A stretch of 64,000 nucleotides of DNA from Paragordius varius (Eukaryota > Nematomorpha): NCBI GenBank assembly GCA_964247055.1, contig OZ176051.1, positions 992,001-1,056,000 on the forward strand, written 5' to 3'. Shown here in pieces: positions 28,436-42,699 of the stretch (its first letter is position 1; each line of letters begins with the position of its first letter). The notes under the pieces are model-generated. The model was not told the DNA's origin. It was given only the letters and a program-made list of their open reading frames with translations, and searched no databases. The translations under genes and the position numbers were made by a program.

Positions 28436-28454
28436 GACTTAAATTCACATCAGT

Positions 28455-28459
28455 CTTTG
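28455..28459 (+). repeat. Target-site duplication, right (CTTTG)
   Basis: CTTTG immediately follows the terminal CATCAGT, and the satellite monomer then resumes in register (TCTTTAAAAATCGG). Confidence 0.85.
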
Positions 28460-29814
28460 TCTTTAAAAATCGGATATTGGTCAACGGTGAACGAAACTAT
28501 TTTTTATACATTCTCTTAGTAGGACTACATCAAAATATAGAGATGGTTTGACAAACTCTTTATCCGATTTTTACAACGATACTTTAAAAATTAATGTATA
28601 AAATTAGTCGCATCAATACTCAAGTTAAACTTTATCCTTAAAAATCGGATATTGGTCAACGGTGAACGAAACTATTTTTTATACATTCTCTTAGTAGCAC
28701 TACATCAAAATATAGAGATAGTTTGACAAACTCTTTCATATCCGATTTTTACAACGATACTTTAAAAATTAATGTATAAAACTAGTTGCATCAATACTCA
28801 AGTTAAACTTTGTCCTTAAAAATCGGATATTGGTCACCGGTGAACGAAACTATTTTTTGTACATTCTCTTAGTAGGACTACATCAAAATATAGAGATAGT
28901 TTGACAAACTCTTTCATATCCGATTTTTACAACGATACTTTAAAAATTAATGTATAAAATTAGTCGCATCAATACTCAAGTTAAACTTTATCCTTAAAAA
29001 TCGGATATTGGTCAACGGTGAACGAAACTATTTTTTATACATTCTCTTAGTAGGACTACATCAAAATATAGAGATAGTTTGACAAACTCTTTATCCGATT
29101 TTTACAACGATACTTTAAAAATTAATGTATAAAACTAGTTGCATCAATACTCAAGTTAAACTTTGTCCTTAAAAATCGGATATTGGTCACCGGTGAACGA
29201 AACTATTTTTTATACATTATCTTAGTAGGACTACATCAAAATATAGAGATAGTTTGACAAACTCTTTCATATCCGATTTTTACAACGATACTTTAAAAAT
29301 TAATGTATAAAATTAGTCGCATCAACTCAAGTTAAACTTTGTCCTTAAAAATCGGATATTGGTCAACGGTGAACAAAACTATTTTTTATACATTCTCTTA
29401 GTAGGACTACATTAAAATATAGAGATAGTTTGACAAACTCTTTATCCGATTTTTAAAACGATACTTTAAAAATTAATGTATAAAATTAGTCGCATCAATA
29501 CTCAAGTTAAACTTTGTCCTTAAAAATCGGATATTGGTCAACGATGAACGAAACTATTTTTTATACATTCTCTTAGTAGGACTACATCAAAATATAGAGA
29601 TAGTTTGACAAACTCTTTCATATCCGATTTTTACAACGATACTTTAAAAATTAATGTATAAAACTAGTCGCATCAAAACTCAAGTTAAACTTTGTCCTTA
29701 AAAATCGAATATTGGTCACCGGTGAACAAAATTATTTTTTATACATTCTCTTAGTAGGACTACATCAAAATATAGAGATAGTTTGACAAACTCTTTCATA
29801 TCCGATTTTTACAA

Positions 29815-30039
29815 CGATACTTTAAAAAATAATGTATAAAACTAGTCGCATCAATACTCAAGTTAAACTTTGTATTTAAAAATCGGATATTAGTCACCGG
29901 TGAAGCAAGTTAAACTTTGTCCTTAAAAATCGGATATTGGTCGCCGGTAAAGAAAATTATTTTTTATACATTCTCTTAGTAGGACTACATCAAAATATAG
30001 AGATAGTTTGACAAACTCTTTAATATCTGATTTTTACAG
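29815..30039 (+). repeat. 225-bp enlarged monomer, type example of nine
   Basis: This monomer runs to CACCGGTGAA and then jumps back to GCAAGTTAAAC of the alternative-box type. The segment from AAGTTAAAC to the CCGGT region is therefore present twice and the length rises from 178 to 225 bp. The same junction (GAAGCAAGTT or AAAGCAAGTT) occurs with GCAAG at 29905, 31015, 32845, 33606, 34544, 35661, 37134, 40726 and 40948. It is absent from the left block. One out-of-register exchange followed by amplification explains it. Confidence 0.88.
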
Positions 30040-31199
30040 CGATACTTTAACAATTAATGTATAAAATTAGTCGCATCAATACTCAAGTTAAACTTTGTCC
30101 TTAAAAATCGGATATTAGTCACCGGTGAACAAAATTATTTTTTTATACATTCTCTTAGTAAGACTACATCAAAATATAGAGATAGTTTGACAAACTCTTT
30201 AATATCTGATTTTTACAGCGATACTTTAAAAATTAATGTATAAAACTAGTCGCATCAAAACTCAAGTTAAACTTTGTCCTTAAAAATCGGATATTGGTCA
30301 ACGGTGAACGAAACTATTTTTTATACATTCTCTTAGTAGGACTACATTAAAATATAGAGATAGTTTGACAAACTCTTTATCCGATTTTTAAAACGATACT
30401 TTAAAAAATAATGTATAAAACTAGTCGCATCAATACTCAAGTTAAACTTTGTCCTTAAAAATCGGATATTGGTCAACGGTGAACAAAACTATTTTTTATA
30501 CATTCTCTTAGTAGGACTACCTTAAAATATAGAGATAGTTTGACAAACTCTTCATATCCGATTTTTACAACGATACTTTAAAAATTAATGTATAAAATTA
30601 GTCGCATCAATACTCAAGTTAAACTTTGTCCTTAAAAATCGGATATTGGTCAACGGTGAACGAAACTATTTTTTATACATTCTCTTAGTAGGACTACATT
30701 AAAATATAGAGATAGTTTGACAAACTCTTTCATATCCGATTTTTACAACGATACTTTAAAAATTAATGTATAAAATTAGTCGCATCAATACTCAAGTTAA
30801 ACTTTGTCCTTAAAAATCGGATATTGGTCAACGGTGAACGAAACTATTTTTTATACATTCTCTTAGTAGGATTACATCAAAATATAGAGATAGTTTGACA
30901 AACTCTTTCATATCCGATTTTTACAACGATACTTTAAAAATTAATGTATAAAATTAGTCGCATCAACTCAAGTTAAACTTTGTCCTTAAAAATCGGATAT
31001 TAGTCACCGGTAAAGCAAGTTAAACTTTGTCCTTAAAAATCGGATATTGGTCGCCGGTAAAGAAAATTATTTTTTATACACTCTCTTAGTAGGACTACAT
31101 CAGAATATAGAGATAGTTTGACAAACTCTTTCATATCCGATTTTTACAACCATACTTTAAAAAATAATGTATAAAACTAGTCGCATCAATACTCAAGTT

Positions 31200-32250
31200 A
31201 AACTTTGTTCTTATAAATCGGATATTGGTCGCTGGTAAAGAAAATTATTTTTTATACATTCTCTTAGTAGGACTACATCAAAATATAGAGATAGTTTGAC
31301 AAACTGTTTAATATCTGATTTTTACAGCGATACTTGAAAAATTAATGTATAAAATTAGTCGCATCAATACTAAATTTAAACTTTGTCCTTAAAAATCGGA
31401 TATTAGTCACCGGTGAACAAAATTATTTTTTTATACATTCTCTTAGTAAGACTACATCAAAATATAGAGATAGTTTGACAAACTCTTTAATATCTGATTT
31501 TTACAGCGATACTTTAAAAATTAATGTATAATTTAGCATACGACAATAAGCAAGTTAAACTTTGTCCTTAAAAATCGGATATTGGTCGCCGGTAAAGAAA
31601 ATTATTTTTTCTACATTCTCTTAGTAGGACTACATCAAAATATAGAGATAGTTTGACAAACTCTTTCATATCCGATTTTTACAACGATACTTTAAAAAAT
31701 AATGTATAAAACTAGTCGCATCAAAACTCAAGTTAAACTTTGTTCTTAAAAATCGGATATTGGTCGCCGGTAAAGAAAATTATTTTTTATACATTCTCTT
31801 AGTAGGACTACATCAAAATATAGAGATAGTTTGACAAACTGTTTAATATCTGATTTTTACAGCGATACTTGAAAAATTAATGTATAAAATTAGTCGCATC
31901 AATACTCAATTTAAACTTTGTCCTTAAAAATCGGATATTAGTCACCGGTGAACAAAATTATTTTTTTATACATTCTCTTAGTAAGACTACATCAAAATAT
32001 AGAGATAGTTTGACAAACTCTTTAATATCTGATTTTTACAGCGATACTTTAAAAATTAATGTATAATTTAGCATACGACAATAAGCAAGTTAAACTTTGT
32101 CCTTAAAAATCGGATATTGGTCGCCGGTAAAGAAAATTATTTTTTCTACATTCTCTTAGTAGGACTACATCAAAATATAGAGATAGTTTGACAAACTCTT
32201 TCATATCCGATTTTTACAACGATACTTTAAAAAATAATGTATAAAACTAG
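31200..32250 (+). repeat. 535-bp, 3-monomer higher-order repeat
   Basis: The rare TACTTGAAAA variant occurs at 31331 and 31866, and TTTTCTACATTC at 31611 and 32146, both 535 bp apart (three monomers). Two copies are seen and the order of variants then changes. Confidence 0.8.
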
Positions 32251-34749
32251 TCGCATCAATACTCAAGTTAAACTTTGTTCTTAAAAATCGGATATTGGTC
32301 GCTGGTAAAGAAAATTATTTTTTATACATTCTCTTAGTAGGACTACATCAAAATATAGAGATAGTTTAACAAACTGTTTAATATCTGATTTTTACAGCGA
32401 TACTTTATAAATTAATGTATAAAATTAGTCGCATCAATACGCAAGTTAAACTTTGTCCTTAAAAATCGGATATTAGTCACCGGTGAACAAAATTATTTTT
32501 TTATACATTCTCTTAGTAAGACTACATCAAAATATAGAGATAGTTTGACAAACTCTTTAATATCTGATTTTTACAGCGATACTTTAAAAATTAATGTATA
32601 AAACTAGTCGCATCAATACTCAAGTTAAACTTTGTCCTTAAAAATCGGATATTGAACACCGGTGAACAAAATTAATTTTTATACATTCTCTTAGTAGGAC
32701 TACATCAAAATATAGAGATAGTTTGACAAACTCTTTCATATCCGATTTTTACAACGATACTTTAAAAAATAATGTATAAAACTAGTCGCATCAATACTCA
32801 AGTTAAACTTTGTCCTTAAAAATCGGATATTAGTCACCGGTAAAGCAAGTTAAACTTTGTCCTTAAAAATCGGATATTGGTCGCCGGTAAAGAAAATTAT
32901 TTTTTATACATTCTCTTAGTAGGACTACATCAAAATATAGAGATAGTTTGACAAACTCTTTAATATCTGATTTTTACAGCGATACTTTAAAAATTAATGT
33001 ATAAAATTAGTCGCATCAATACTCAAGTTAAACTTTGTCCTTAAAAATCGGATATTAGTCACCGGTGAACAAAATTATTTTTTTATACATTCTCTTAGTA
33101 AGACTACATCAAAATATAGAGATAGTTTGACAAACTCTTTAATATCTGATTTTTACAGCGATACTTTAAAAATTAATGTATAAAATTAGTCGCATCAATA
33201 CGCAAGTTAAACTTTGTCCTTAAAAATCGGATATTAGTCACCGGTGAACAAAATTATTTTTTTATACATTCTCTTAGTAAGACTACATCAAAATATAGAG
33301 ATAGTTTGACAAACTCTTTAATATCTGATTTTTACAACGATACTTTAAAAATTAATGTATAAAACTAGTCGCATCAATACTCAAGTTAAACTTTGTCCTT
33401 AAAAATCGGATATTGTACACCGGTGAACAAAATTAATTTTTATACATTCTCTTAGTAGGACTACATCAAAATATAGAGATAGTTTGACAAACTCTTTAAT
33501 ATCTGATTTTTACAGCGATACTTTAAAAATTAATGTATAATTTAGCATACGACAATAAGCAAGTTAAACTTTGTCCTTAAAAATCGGATATTAGTCACCG
33601 GTGAAGCAAGTTAAACTTTGTCCTTAAAAATCGGATATTGGTCGCCGGTAAAGAAAATTATTTTTTATACATTCTCTTAGTAGGACTACATCAAAATATA
33701 GAGATAGTTTGACAAACTCTTTCATATCCGATATTTACAACGATACTTTAAAAATTAATGTATAAAACTAGTCGCATCAATACTCAAGTTAAACTTTGTC
33801 CCTAAAAATCGGATATTGAACACCGGTGAACAAAATTAATTTTTATACATTCTCTTAGTAGGACTACATCAAAATATAGAGATAGTTTGACAAACTCTTT
33901 AATATCTGATTTTTACAGCGATACTTTAAAAATTAATGTATAATTTAGCATACGACAATAAGCAAGTTAACCTTTGTCCTTAAAAATCGGATATTGGTCG
34001 CCGGTAAAGAATATTATTTTTTCTACATTCTCTTAGTAAGACTACATCAAAATATAGAGATAGTTTGACAAACTCTTTCATATCCGATTTTTACAACGAT
34101 ACTTTAAAAAATAATGTATAAAACTAGTCGCATCAATACTCAAGTTAAACTTTTTTCTTAAAAATCGGATATTGGTCGCCGGTGAACAAAATTATTTTTT
34201 TATACATTCTCTTAGTAGGACTACATCAAAATATAGAGATAGTTTGACAAACTCTTTCATATCCAATTTTTACAACGATACTTTAAAAATTAATGTATAA
34301 AACTAGTCGCATCAATACTCAAGTTAAACTTTGTCCTTAAAAATCGGATATTGAACACCGGTGAACAAAATTAATTTTTATACATTCTCTTAGTAGGACT
34401 ACATCAAAATATAGAGATAGTTTGACAAACTCTTTCATATCCGATTTTTACAACGATACTTTAAAAAATAATGTATAAAACTAGTCGCATCAATACTCAA
34501 GTTAAACTTTGTCCTTAAAAATCGGATATTAGTCACCGGTGAAGCAAGTTAAACTTTGTCCTTAAAAATCGGATATTGGTCGCCGGTAAAGAAAATTATT
34601 TTTTATACATTCTCTTAGTAGGACTACATCAAAATATAGAGATAGTTTGACAAACTCTTTCATAACCGATTTTTACAACCATACTTTAAAAAACAATGTA
34701 TAAAACTAGTCGCATCAATACTCAAGTTAAACTTTGTTCTTATAAATCG

Positions 34750-36840
34750 GATATTGGTCGCTGGTAAAGAAAATCATTTTTTATACATTCTCTTAGTAGG
34801 ACTACATCAAAATATAAAGATAGTTTGACAAACTGTTTAATATCTGATTTTTACAGCGATACTTTAAAAATTAATGTATAAAATTAGTCGCATTAATACT
34901 CAATTTAAACTTTGTCCTTAAAAATCGGATATTAGTCACCGGTGAACAAAATTATTTTTTTATACATTCTCTTAGTAAGACTACATCAAAATATAGAGAT
35001 AGTTCGACAAACTCTTTAATATCTGATTTTTACAGCGATACTTTAAAAATAAATGTATAATTTAGCATACGACAATAAGCAAGTTAAACTTTGTCCTTAA
35101 AAATCGGATATTGGTCGCCTGTAAAGAAAATTATTTTTTCTACATTCTCTTAGTAGGACTACATCAAAATATAGAGATAGTTTGACAAACTCTTTCATAT
35201 CCGATTTTTACAACGATACTTTATAAATTAATGTATAAAATTAGTCGCATCAATACGCAAGTTAAACTTTGTCCTTAAAAATCGGATATTAGTCACCGGT
35301 GAACAAAATTATTTTTTTATACATTCTCTTAGTAAGACTACATCAAAATATAGAGATAGTTTGACAAACTCTTTAATATCTGATTTTTACAGCGATACTT
35401 TAAAAATTAATGTATAAAACTAGTCGCATCAATACTCAAGTTAAACTTTGTCCTTAAAAATCGGATATTGAACACCGGTGAAAAAAATTAATTTTTATAC
35501 ATTCTCTTAGTAGGACTACATCAAAATATAGAGATAGTTTGACAAACTCTTTCATATCCGATTTTTACAACGATACTTTAAAAAATAATGTATAAAACTA
35601 GTCGCATCAATACTCAAGTTAAACTTTGTCCTTAAAAATCGGATATTAGTCACCGGTAAAGCAAGTTAAACTTTGTCCTTAAAAATCGGATATTGGTCGC
35701 CGGTAAAGAAAATTATTTTTTATACATTCTCTTAGTAGGACTACATCAAAATATAGAGATAGTTTGACAAACTCTTTAATATCTGATTTTTACAGCGATA
35801 CTTTAAAAATTAATGTATAAAATTAGTCGCATCAATACTCAAGTTAAACTTTGTTCTTAAAAATCGGATATTGGTCGCCGGTAAAGAAAATTATTTTTTC
35901 TACATTCTCTTAGTAGGACTACATCAAAATATAGAGATAGTTTGACAAACTCTTTCATATCCGATTTTTACAACCATACTTTAAAAAATAATGTATAAAA
36001 CTAGTCGCATCAATACTCAAGTTAAACTTTGTTCTTATAAATCGGATATTGGTCGCTGGTAAAGAAAATTATTTTTTTATACATTCTCTTAGTAGGACTA
36101 CATCAAAATATAGAGATAGTTTGACAAACTGTTTAATATCTGATTTTTACAGCGATACTTTAAAAATTATTGTATAAAATTAGTCGCATCAATACTCAAG
36201 TTAAACTTTGTTCTTAAAAATCGGATATTGGTCGCCGGTAAAGAAAATTATTTTTTCTACATTCTCTTAGTAGGACTACATCAAAATATAGAGATAGTTT
36301 GACAAACTCTTTCATATCCGATTTTTACAACCATACTTTAAAAAATAATGTATAAAACTAGTCGCATCAATACTCAAGTTAAACTTTGTTCTTATAAATC
36401 GGATATTGGTCGCTGGTAAAGAAAATTATTTTTTATACATTCTCTTAGTAGGACGACATCAAAATATAGAGATAGTTTGACAAACTGTTTAATATCTGAT
36501 TTTTACAGCGATACTTTAAAAATTAATGTATAAAATTAGTCGCATTAATACTCAATTTAAACTTTGTCCTTAAAAATCGGATATTAGTCACCGGTGAACA
36601 AAATTATTTTTTTATACATTCTCTTAGTAAGACTACATCAAAATATAGAGATAGTTCGACAAACTCTTTAATATCTGATTTTTACAGCGATACTTTAAAA
36701 ATAAATGTATAATTTAGCATACGACAATAAGCAAGTTAAACTTTGTCCTTAAAAATCGGATATTGGTCGCCGGTAAAGAAAATTATTTTTTCTACATTCT
36801 CTTAGTAGGACTACATCAAAATATAGAGATAGTTTGACAA
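34750..36840 (+). repeat. Repeat pair at 1652-bp offset
   Basis: The rare AGTTCGACAAAC variant followed by AAAAATAAATG occurs near 35001 and 36653. The surrounding monomers match over about 500 bp. The odd offset equals nine monomers plus the 47-bp excess of one enlarged monomer between them. A two-monomer repeat of 357 bp is nested here (CTACATTC at 35900 and 36257). Confidence 0.7.
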
Positions 36841-37279
36841 ACTGTTTGATATCCGATTTTTACAACGATACTTTAAAAATTAATGTATAAAACTAGTCGC
36901 ATCAATACTCAAGTTAAACTTTGTCCTTAAAAATCGGATATTAAACACCGGTGAACAAAATTAATTTTTATACATTCTCTTAGTAGGACTACATCAAAAT
37001 ATATAGATAGTTTGACAAACTCTTTCATATCCGATTTTTACAACGATACTTTAAAAAATAATGTATAAAACTAGTCGCATCAATACTCAAGTTAAACTTT
37101 GTCCTTAAAAATCGGATATTAGTCACCGGTGAAGCAAGTTAAACTTTGTCCTTAAAAATCGGATATTGGTCGCCGGTAAAGAAAATTATTTTTTATACAT
37201 TCTCTTAGTAGGACTACATCAAAATATAGAGATAGTTTGACAAACTCTTTCATATCCGATATTTACAACGATACTTTAA

Positions 37280-39090
37280 AAAATAATGTATAAAACTAGT
37301 CGCATCAATACTCAAGTTAAACTTTGTTCTTAAAAATCGGATATTGGTCGCCGGTAAAGAAAATTATTTTTTATACATTCTCTTAGTAGGACTACATCAA
37401 AATATAGAGATAGTTTGACAAACTCTTTCATATCCGATTTTTACAACGATACTTTAAAAATTAATGTATAAAACTAGTCGCATCAATACTCAAGTTAAAC
37501 TTTGTCCTTAAAAATCGGATATTGAACACCGGTGAACAAAATTAATTTTTATACATTCTCTTAGTAAGACTACATCAAAATATAGAGATAGTTTGACAAA
37601 CTCTTTAATATCTGATTTTTACAGCGATACTTTATAAATTAATGTATAATTTAGCATACGACAATAAGCAAGTTACACTTTGTCTTTAAAAATCGGATAT
37701 TGGTCGCCGGTAAAGAAAATTATTTTTTATACATTCTCTTAGTAGGACTACATCAAAATATAGAGATAGTTTGACAAACTCTTTAATATCTGATTTTTAC
37801 AGCGATACTTTAAAAATTAATGTATAAAATTAGTCGCATCAATACTCAAGTTAAACTTTGTCCTTAAAAATCGGATATTAGTCACCGGTGAACAAAATTA
37901 TTTTTTTATACATTCTCTTAGTAAGACTACATCAAAATATAGAGATAGTTTGACAAACTCTTTAATATCTGATTTTTACAGCGATACTTTATAAATCAAT
38001 GTATAATTTAGCATACGACAATAAGCAAGTTAAACTTTGTCCTTAAAAATCGGATATTGGTCGCCGGTAAAGAAAATTATTTTTCATACATTCTCTTAGT
38101 AGGACTACATCAAAATATAGAGATAGTTTGACAAACTCTTTCATATCCGATTTTTGCAACGATACTTTAAAAAATAATGTATAAAACTAGTCGCATCAAT
38201 ACTCAAGTTAAACTTTGTTCTTAAAAATCGGATATTGGTCGCCGGTAAAGAAAATTATTTTTTATACATTCTCTTAGTAGGACTACATCAAAATATAGAG
38301 ATAGTTTGACAAACTCTTTCATATCCGATTTTTACAACGATACTTTAAAAATTAATGTATAAAACTAGTCGCATCAATACTCAAGTTAAACTTTGTCCTT
38401 AAAAATCGGATATTGAACACCGGTGAACAAAATTAATTTTTATACATTCTCTTAGTAAGACTACATCAAAATATAGAGATAGTTTGACAAACTCTTTAAT
38501 ATCTGATTTTTACAGCGATACTTTATACATTAATGTATAATTTAGCATACGACAATAAGCAAGTTAAACTTTGTCCTTAAAAATCGGATATTGGTCGCCG
38601 GTAAAGAAAATTATTTTTTATACATTCTCTTAGTAGGACTACATCAAAATATAGAGATAGTTTGACAAACTCTTTAATATCTGATTTTTACAGCGATACT
38701 TTAAAAATTAATGTATAAAATTAGTCGCATCAATACTCAAGTTAAACTTTGTCCTTAAAAATCGGATATTAGTCACCGGTGAACAAAATTATTTTTTTAT
38801 ACATTCTCTTAGTAAGACTACATCAAAATATAGAGATAGTTTGACAAACTCTTTAATATCTGATTTTTACAGCGATACTTTATAAATCAATGTATAATTT
38901 AGCATACGACAATAAGCAAGTTAAACTTTGTCCTTAAAAATCGGATATTGGTCGCCGGTAAAGAAAATTATTTTTCATACATTCTCTTAGTAGGACTACA
39001 TCAAAATATAGAGATAGTTTGACAAACTCTTTCATATCCGATTTTTGCAACGATACTTTAAAAAATAATGTATAAAACTAGTCGCATCAA
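37280..39090 (+). repeat. 891-bp, 5-monomer higher-order repeat
   Basis: TTTTCATACATT occurs at 38081 and 38972 and the TTTTTGCAAC variant also recurs at 891 bp. Two copies are almost identical. A related but more changed copy follows, with TTTTCATAC at 39851. Confidence 0.85.
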
Positions 39091-42000
39091 AACTCAAGTT
39101 AAACTTTGTTCTTAAAAATCGGATATTGGTCGCCTGTAAAGAAAATTATTTTTTATACATTCTCTTAGTAGGACTACATCAAAATATAGAGATAGTAGAC
39201 AAACTCTTTCATCTCCGATTTTTACAACGATACTTTAAATATTAATGTATAAAACTAGTCGCATCAATACTCAAGTTAAACTTTGTCCTTAAAAATCGGA
39301 TATTATGAACAAAATTATTTTTTTTTACATTCTCTTAGTAAGACTACATCAAAATATAGAGATAGTTTGACAAACTCTTTAATATCTGATTTTTACAGCG
39401 ATATAAAAATTAATGTATAATTTAGCATACGACAATAAGCAAGTTAAACTTTGTCCTTAAAAATCGGATATTGTTCGCCGGTAAAGAAAATTATTTTTTA
39501 TACATTCTCTTAGTAAGAATACATCAAAATATAGAGAAAGTTTGACAAACTCTTTCATATCCGATTTTTACAACGATACTTTAAAAAATAATGTATAAAA
39601 CTAGTCGCATCAAAACTCAAGTTAAACTTTGTTCTTAAAAATCGGATATTGGTCGCCGGTAAAGAAAATTATTTTTTATACATTCTCTTAGTAGGACTAC
39701 ATCAAAATATAGAGATAGTTTGACAAACTCTTTAATATCTAATTTTTACAGCGATACTTTATAAATCAATGTATAATTTAGCATACGACAATAAGCAAGT
39801 TAAACTTTGTCCTTAAAAATCGGATATTGGTCGCCGGTAAAGAAAATCATTTTTCATACATTCTTATAGTAGGACTACATCAAAATATAGAGATAGTTTG
39901 ACAAACTCTTTCATATCCGATTTTTACAACGATACTTTAAAAAATAATGTATAAAACTAGTCGCATCAAAACTCAAGTTAAACTTTGTTCTTAAAAATCG
40001 GATATTGGTCGCCGGTAAAGAAAATTATTTTTTATACATTCTCTTAGTAGGATTACATCAAAATATAGAGATAGTAGACAAACTCTTTCATATCCGATTT
40101 TTACAACGATACTTTAAATATTAATGTATAAAACTAGTCGCATCAATACTCAAGTTAAATTTTGTCCTTAAAAATCGGATATTAGTCACCGGTGAACAAA
40201 ATTATTTTTTTTTACATTCTCTTAGTAAGACTACATCAAAATATAGAGATAGTTTGACAAACTCTTTAATATCTGATTTTTACAACGATATAAAAATTAA
40301 TGTATAATTTAGCATACGACAATAAGCAAGTTAAACTTTGTCCTTAAAAATCGGATATTGTTCGCCGGTAAAGAAAATTATTTTTTATACATTCTCTTAG
40401 TAAGACTACATCAAAATATAGAGATAGTTTGACAAACTCTTTCATATCCGATTTTTACAACGATACTTTAAAAAATAATGTATAAAACTAGTCGCATCAA
40501 AACTCAAGTTAAACTTTGTTCTTAAAAATCGGATATTGGTCGCCGGTAAAGAAAATTATTTATACATTCTCTTAGTAGGACTACATCAAAATATAGAGAT
40601 AGTTTGACAAACTCTTTCATATCCGATTTTTACAACGATACTTTAAAAAATAATGTATAAAACTAGTCGCATCAATACTCAAGTTAAACTTTGTCCTTAA
40701 AAATCGGATATTAGTCACCGGTGAAGCAAGTTAAACTTTGTCCTTAAAAATCGGATATTGGTCGCCGGTAAAGAAAATTATTTATACATTCTCTTAGTAG
40801 GACTACATCAAAATATAGAGATAGTTTGACAAACTCTTTCATATCCGATTTTTACAACGATACTTTAAAAAATAATGTATAAAACTAGTCGCATCAATAC
40901 TCAAGTTAAACTTTGTCCTTAAAAATCGGATATTAGTCACCGGTGAAGCAAGTTAAACTTTGTCCTTAAAAATCGGATATTGGTCGCCTGTAAAGAAAAT
41001 TATTTTTTATACATTCTCTTAGTAGGACTACATCAAAATTAGAGATAGTTTGAAAAACTCTTTCATATCCGATTTTTACAACGATACTTTAAAAAATAAT
41101 GTATAAAACTAGTCGCATCAATACTCAAGTTAAACTTTGTTCTTAAAAATCGGATATTGGTCGCCGGTAAAGAAAATTATTTTTTATACATTCTCTTAGT
41201 AGGACTACATCAAAATATAGAGATAGTTTGACAAACTCTTTAATATCTGATTTTTACAGCGATACTTTAAAAATTAAAGTATAAAATTAGTCGCATCAAT
41301 ACTCAAGTTAAACTTTGTCCTTAAAAATCGGATATTAGTCACCGGTGAACAAAATTTTTTTTTATACATTCTCTTAGTAAGACTACATCAAAATATAGAG
41401 ATAGTTTAACAAACTCTTTAATATCTGATTTTTACAGCGATACTTTATAAATTAATGTATAATTTAGCATACGACAATAAGCAAGTTAAACTTTGTCCTT
41501 AAAAATCGGATATTGGTCGCCGGTAAAGAAAATTATTTTTTATACATTCTCTTAGTAGGACTACATCAAAATATAGAGATAGTTTGACAAACTCTTTCAT
41601 ATCCGATTTTTACAACGATACTTTAAAAAATAATGTATAAAACTAGTCGCATCAAAACTCAAGTTAAACTTTGTTCTTAAAAATCGGATATTGGTCGCCG
41701 GTAAAGAAAATTATTTTTTATACATTCTCTTAGTAGGACTACACCAAAATATAGAGATAGTTTGACAAACTCTTTCATATCCGATTTTTACAACGATACT
41801 TTAAAAATTAATGTATAAAACTAGTCGCATCAATACTCAAGTTAAACTTTGTCCTTAAAAATCGGATATTGAACACCGGTGAACAAAATTAATTTTTATA
41901 AATTCTCTTAGTAGGACTACATAAAAATATAGAGATAGTTTGACAAACTCTTTCATATCCGATTTTTACAACGATACTTTAAAAAATAATGTATAAAACT

Positions 42001-42699
42001 AGTCGCATCAATACTCAAGTTAAACTTTGTCCTTAAAAATCGGATATTATTCACCGGTGAACAAAATTATTTTTTTATACATTCGCTTAGTAAGACTACA
42101 TCAAAATATAGAGATAGTTTGACAAACTCTTTAATATCTGATTTTTACAGCGATACTTTAAAAATTAATGTTTAATTTAGCATACGACAAAAGGCAAGTT
42201 AAACTTTGTCCTTAAAAATCGGATATTGGTCGCCGGTAAAGAAAATTATTTTTTATACATTCTCTTAGTAGGACTACATCAAAATATAGAGATAGTTTGA
42301 CAAACTCTTTAATATCTGATTTTTACAGCGATACTTTAAAAATTAATGTATAAAATTAGTCGCATCAATACTCAAGTTAAACTTTGTCTTTAAAAATCGG
42401 ATATTAGTCACCGGTGAACAAAATTATTTTTTTATACATTCTCTTAGTAAGAGTACATCAAAATATAGAGATAGTTTGACAAACTCTTTAATATCTGATT
42501 TTTACAGCGATACTTTAAAAATTAATGTATAATTTAGCATACGACAATAAGCAAGTTAAACTTTGTCCTTAAAAATCGGATATTGGTCGCCGGTAATGAA
42601 AATTATTTTTTATACATTCTCTTAGTAGGACTACATCAAAATATAGAGATAGTTTGACAAACTCTTTCATATCCGATGTTTACAACGATACTTTAAAAA

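Larger units (their letters stand above)
26670..28454. mobile_element. Palindromic (foldback-like) transposon insertion, 1785 bp
   Basis: The element begins ACTGATGTGAATTTAAG and ends with the exact reverse complement, flanked by CTTTG on both sides. Mirror positions sum to 55124 throughout, so the 800-bp arms contain no net indel; I found one mismatch (26714 against 28410). The central 185 bp is not palindromic. Each arm has a subterminal array of an 8-bp repeat, then AT-rich DNA without convincing genes. No transposase is present, so it must be non-autonomous. The 5-bp target duplication does not fit Tc1/mariner (TA), PIF/Harbinger (3), piggyBac (TTAA) or hAT (8). Transib uses 5 but has CAC-type ends, not seen here. 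The superfamily is therefore unassigned. Near-identical arms mean the structure is young or kept alike by gene conversion. Confidence 0.9.
27655..28454 (-). repeat. Right arm of the palindrome (800 bp inverted repeat)
   Basis: Reverse complement of the left arm, with one mismatch seen in the octamer array. It therefore carries, on the minus strand, a second copy of only the first 66 bases of the Myb/SANT-like frame (27655-27720). Confidence 0.92.

Noticed and set aside
26670-28454. Palindrome arms as long terminal repeats of a retroelement
   Set aside because: The repeats are inverted, not direct, the ends are ACTG/CAGT and not TG/CA, and no retroelement coding sequence or primer-binding site is seen. 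A 5-bp target duplication alone is not evidence.
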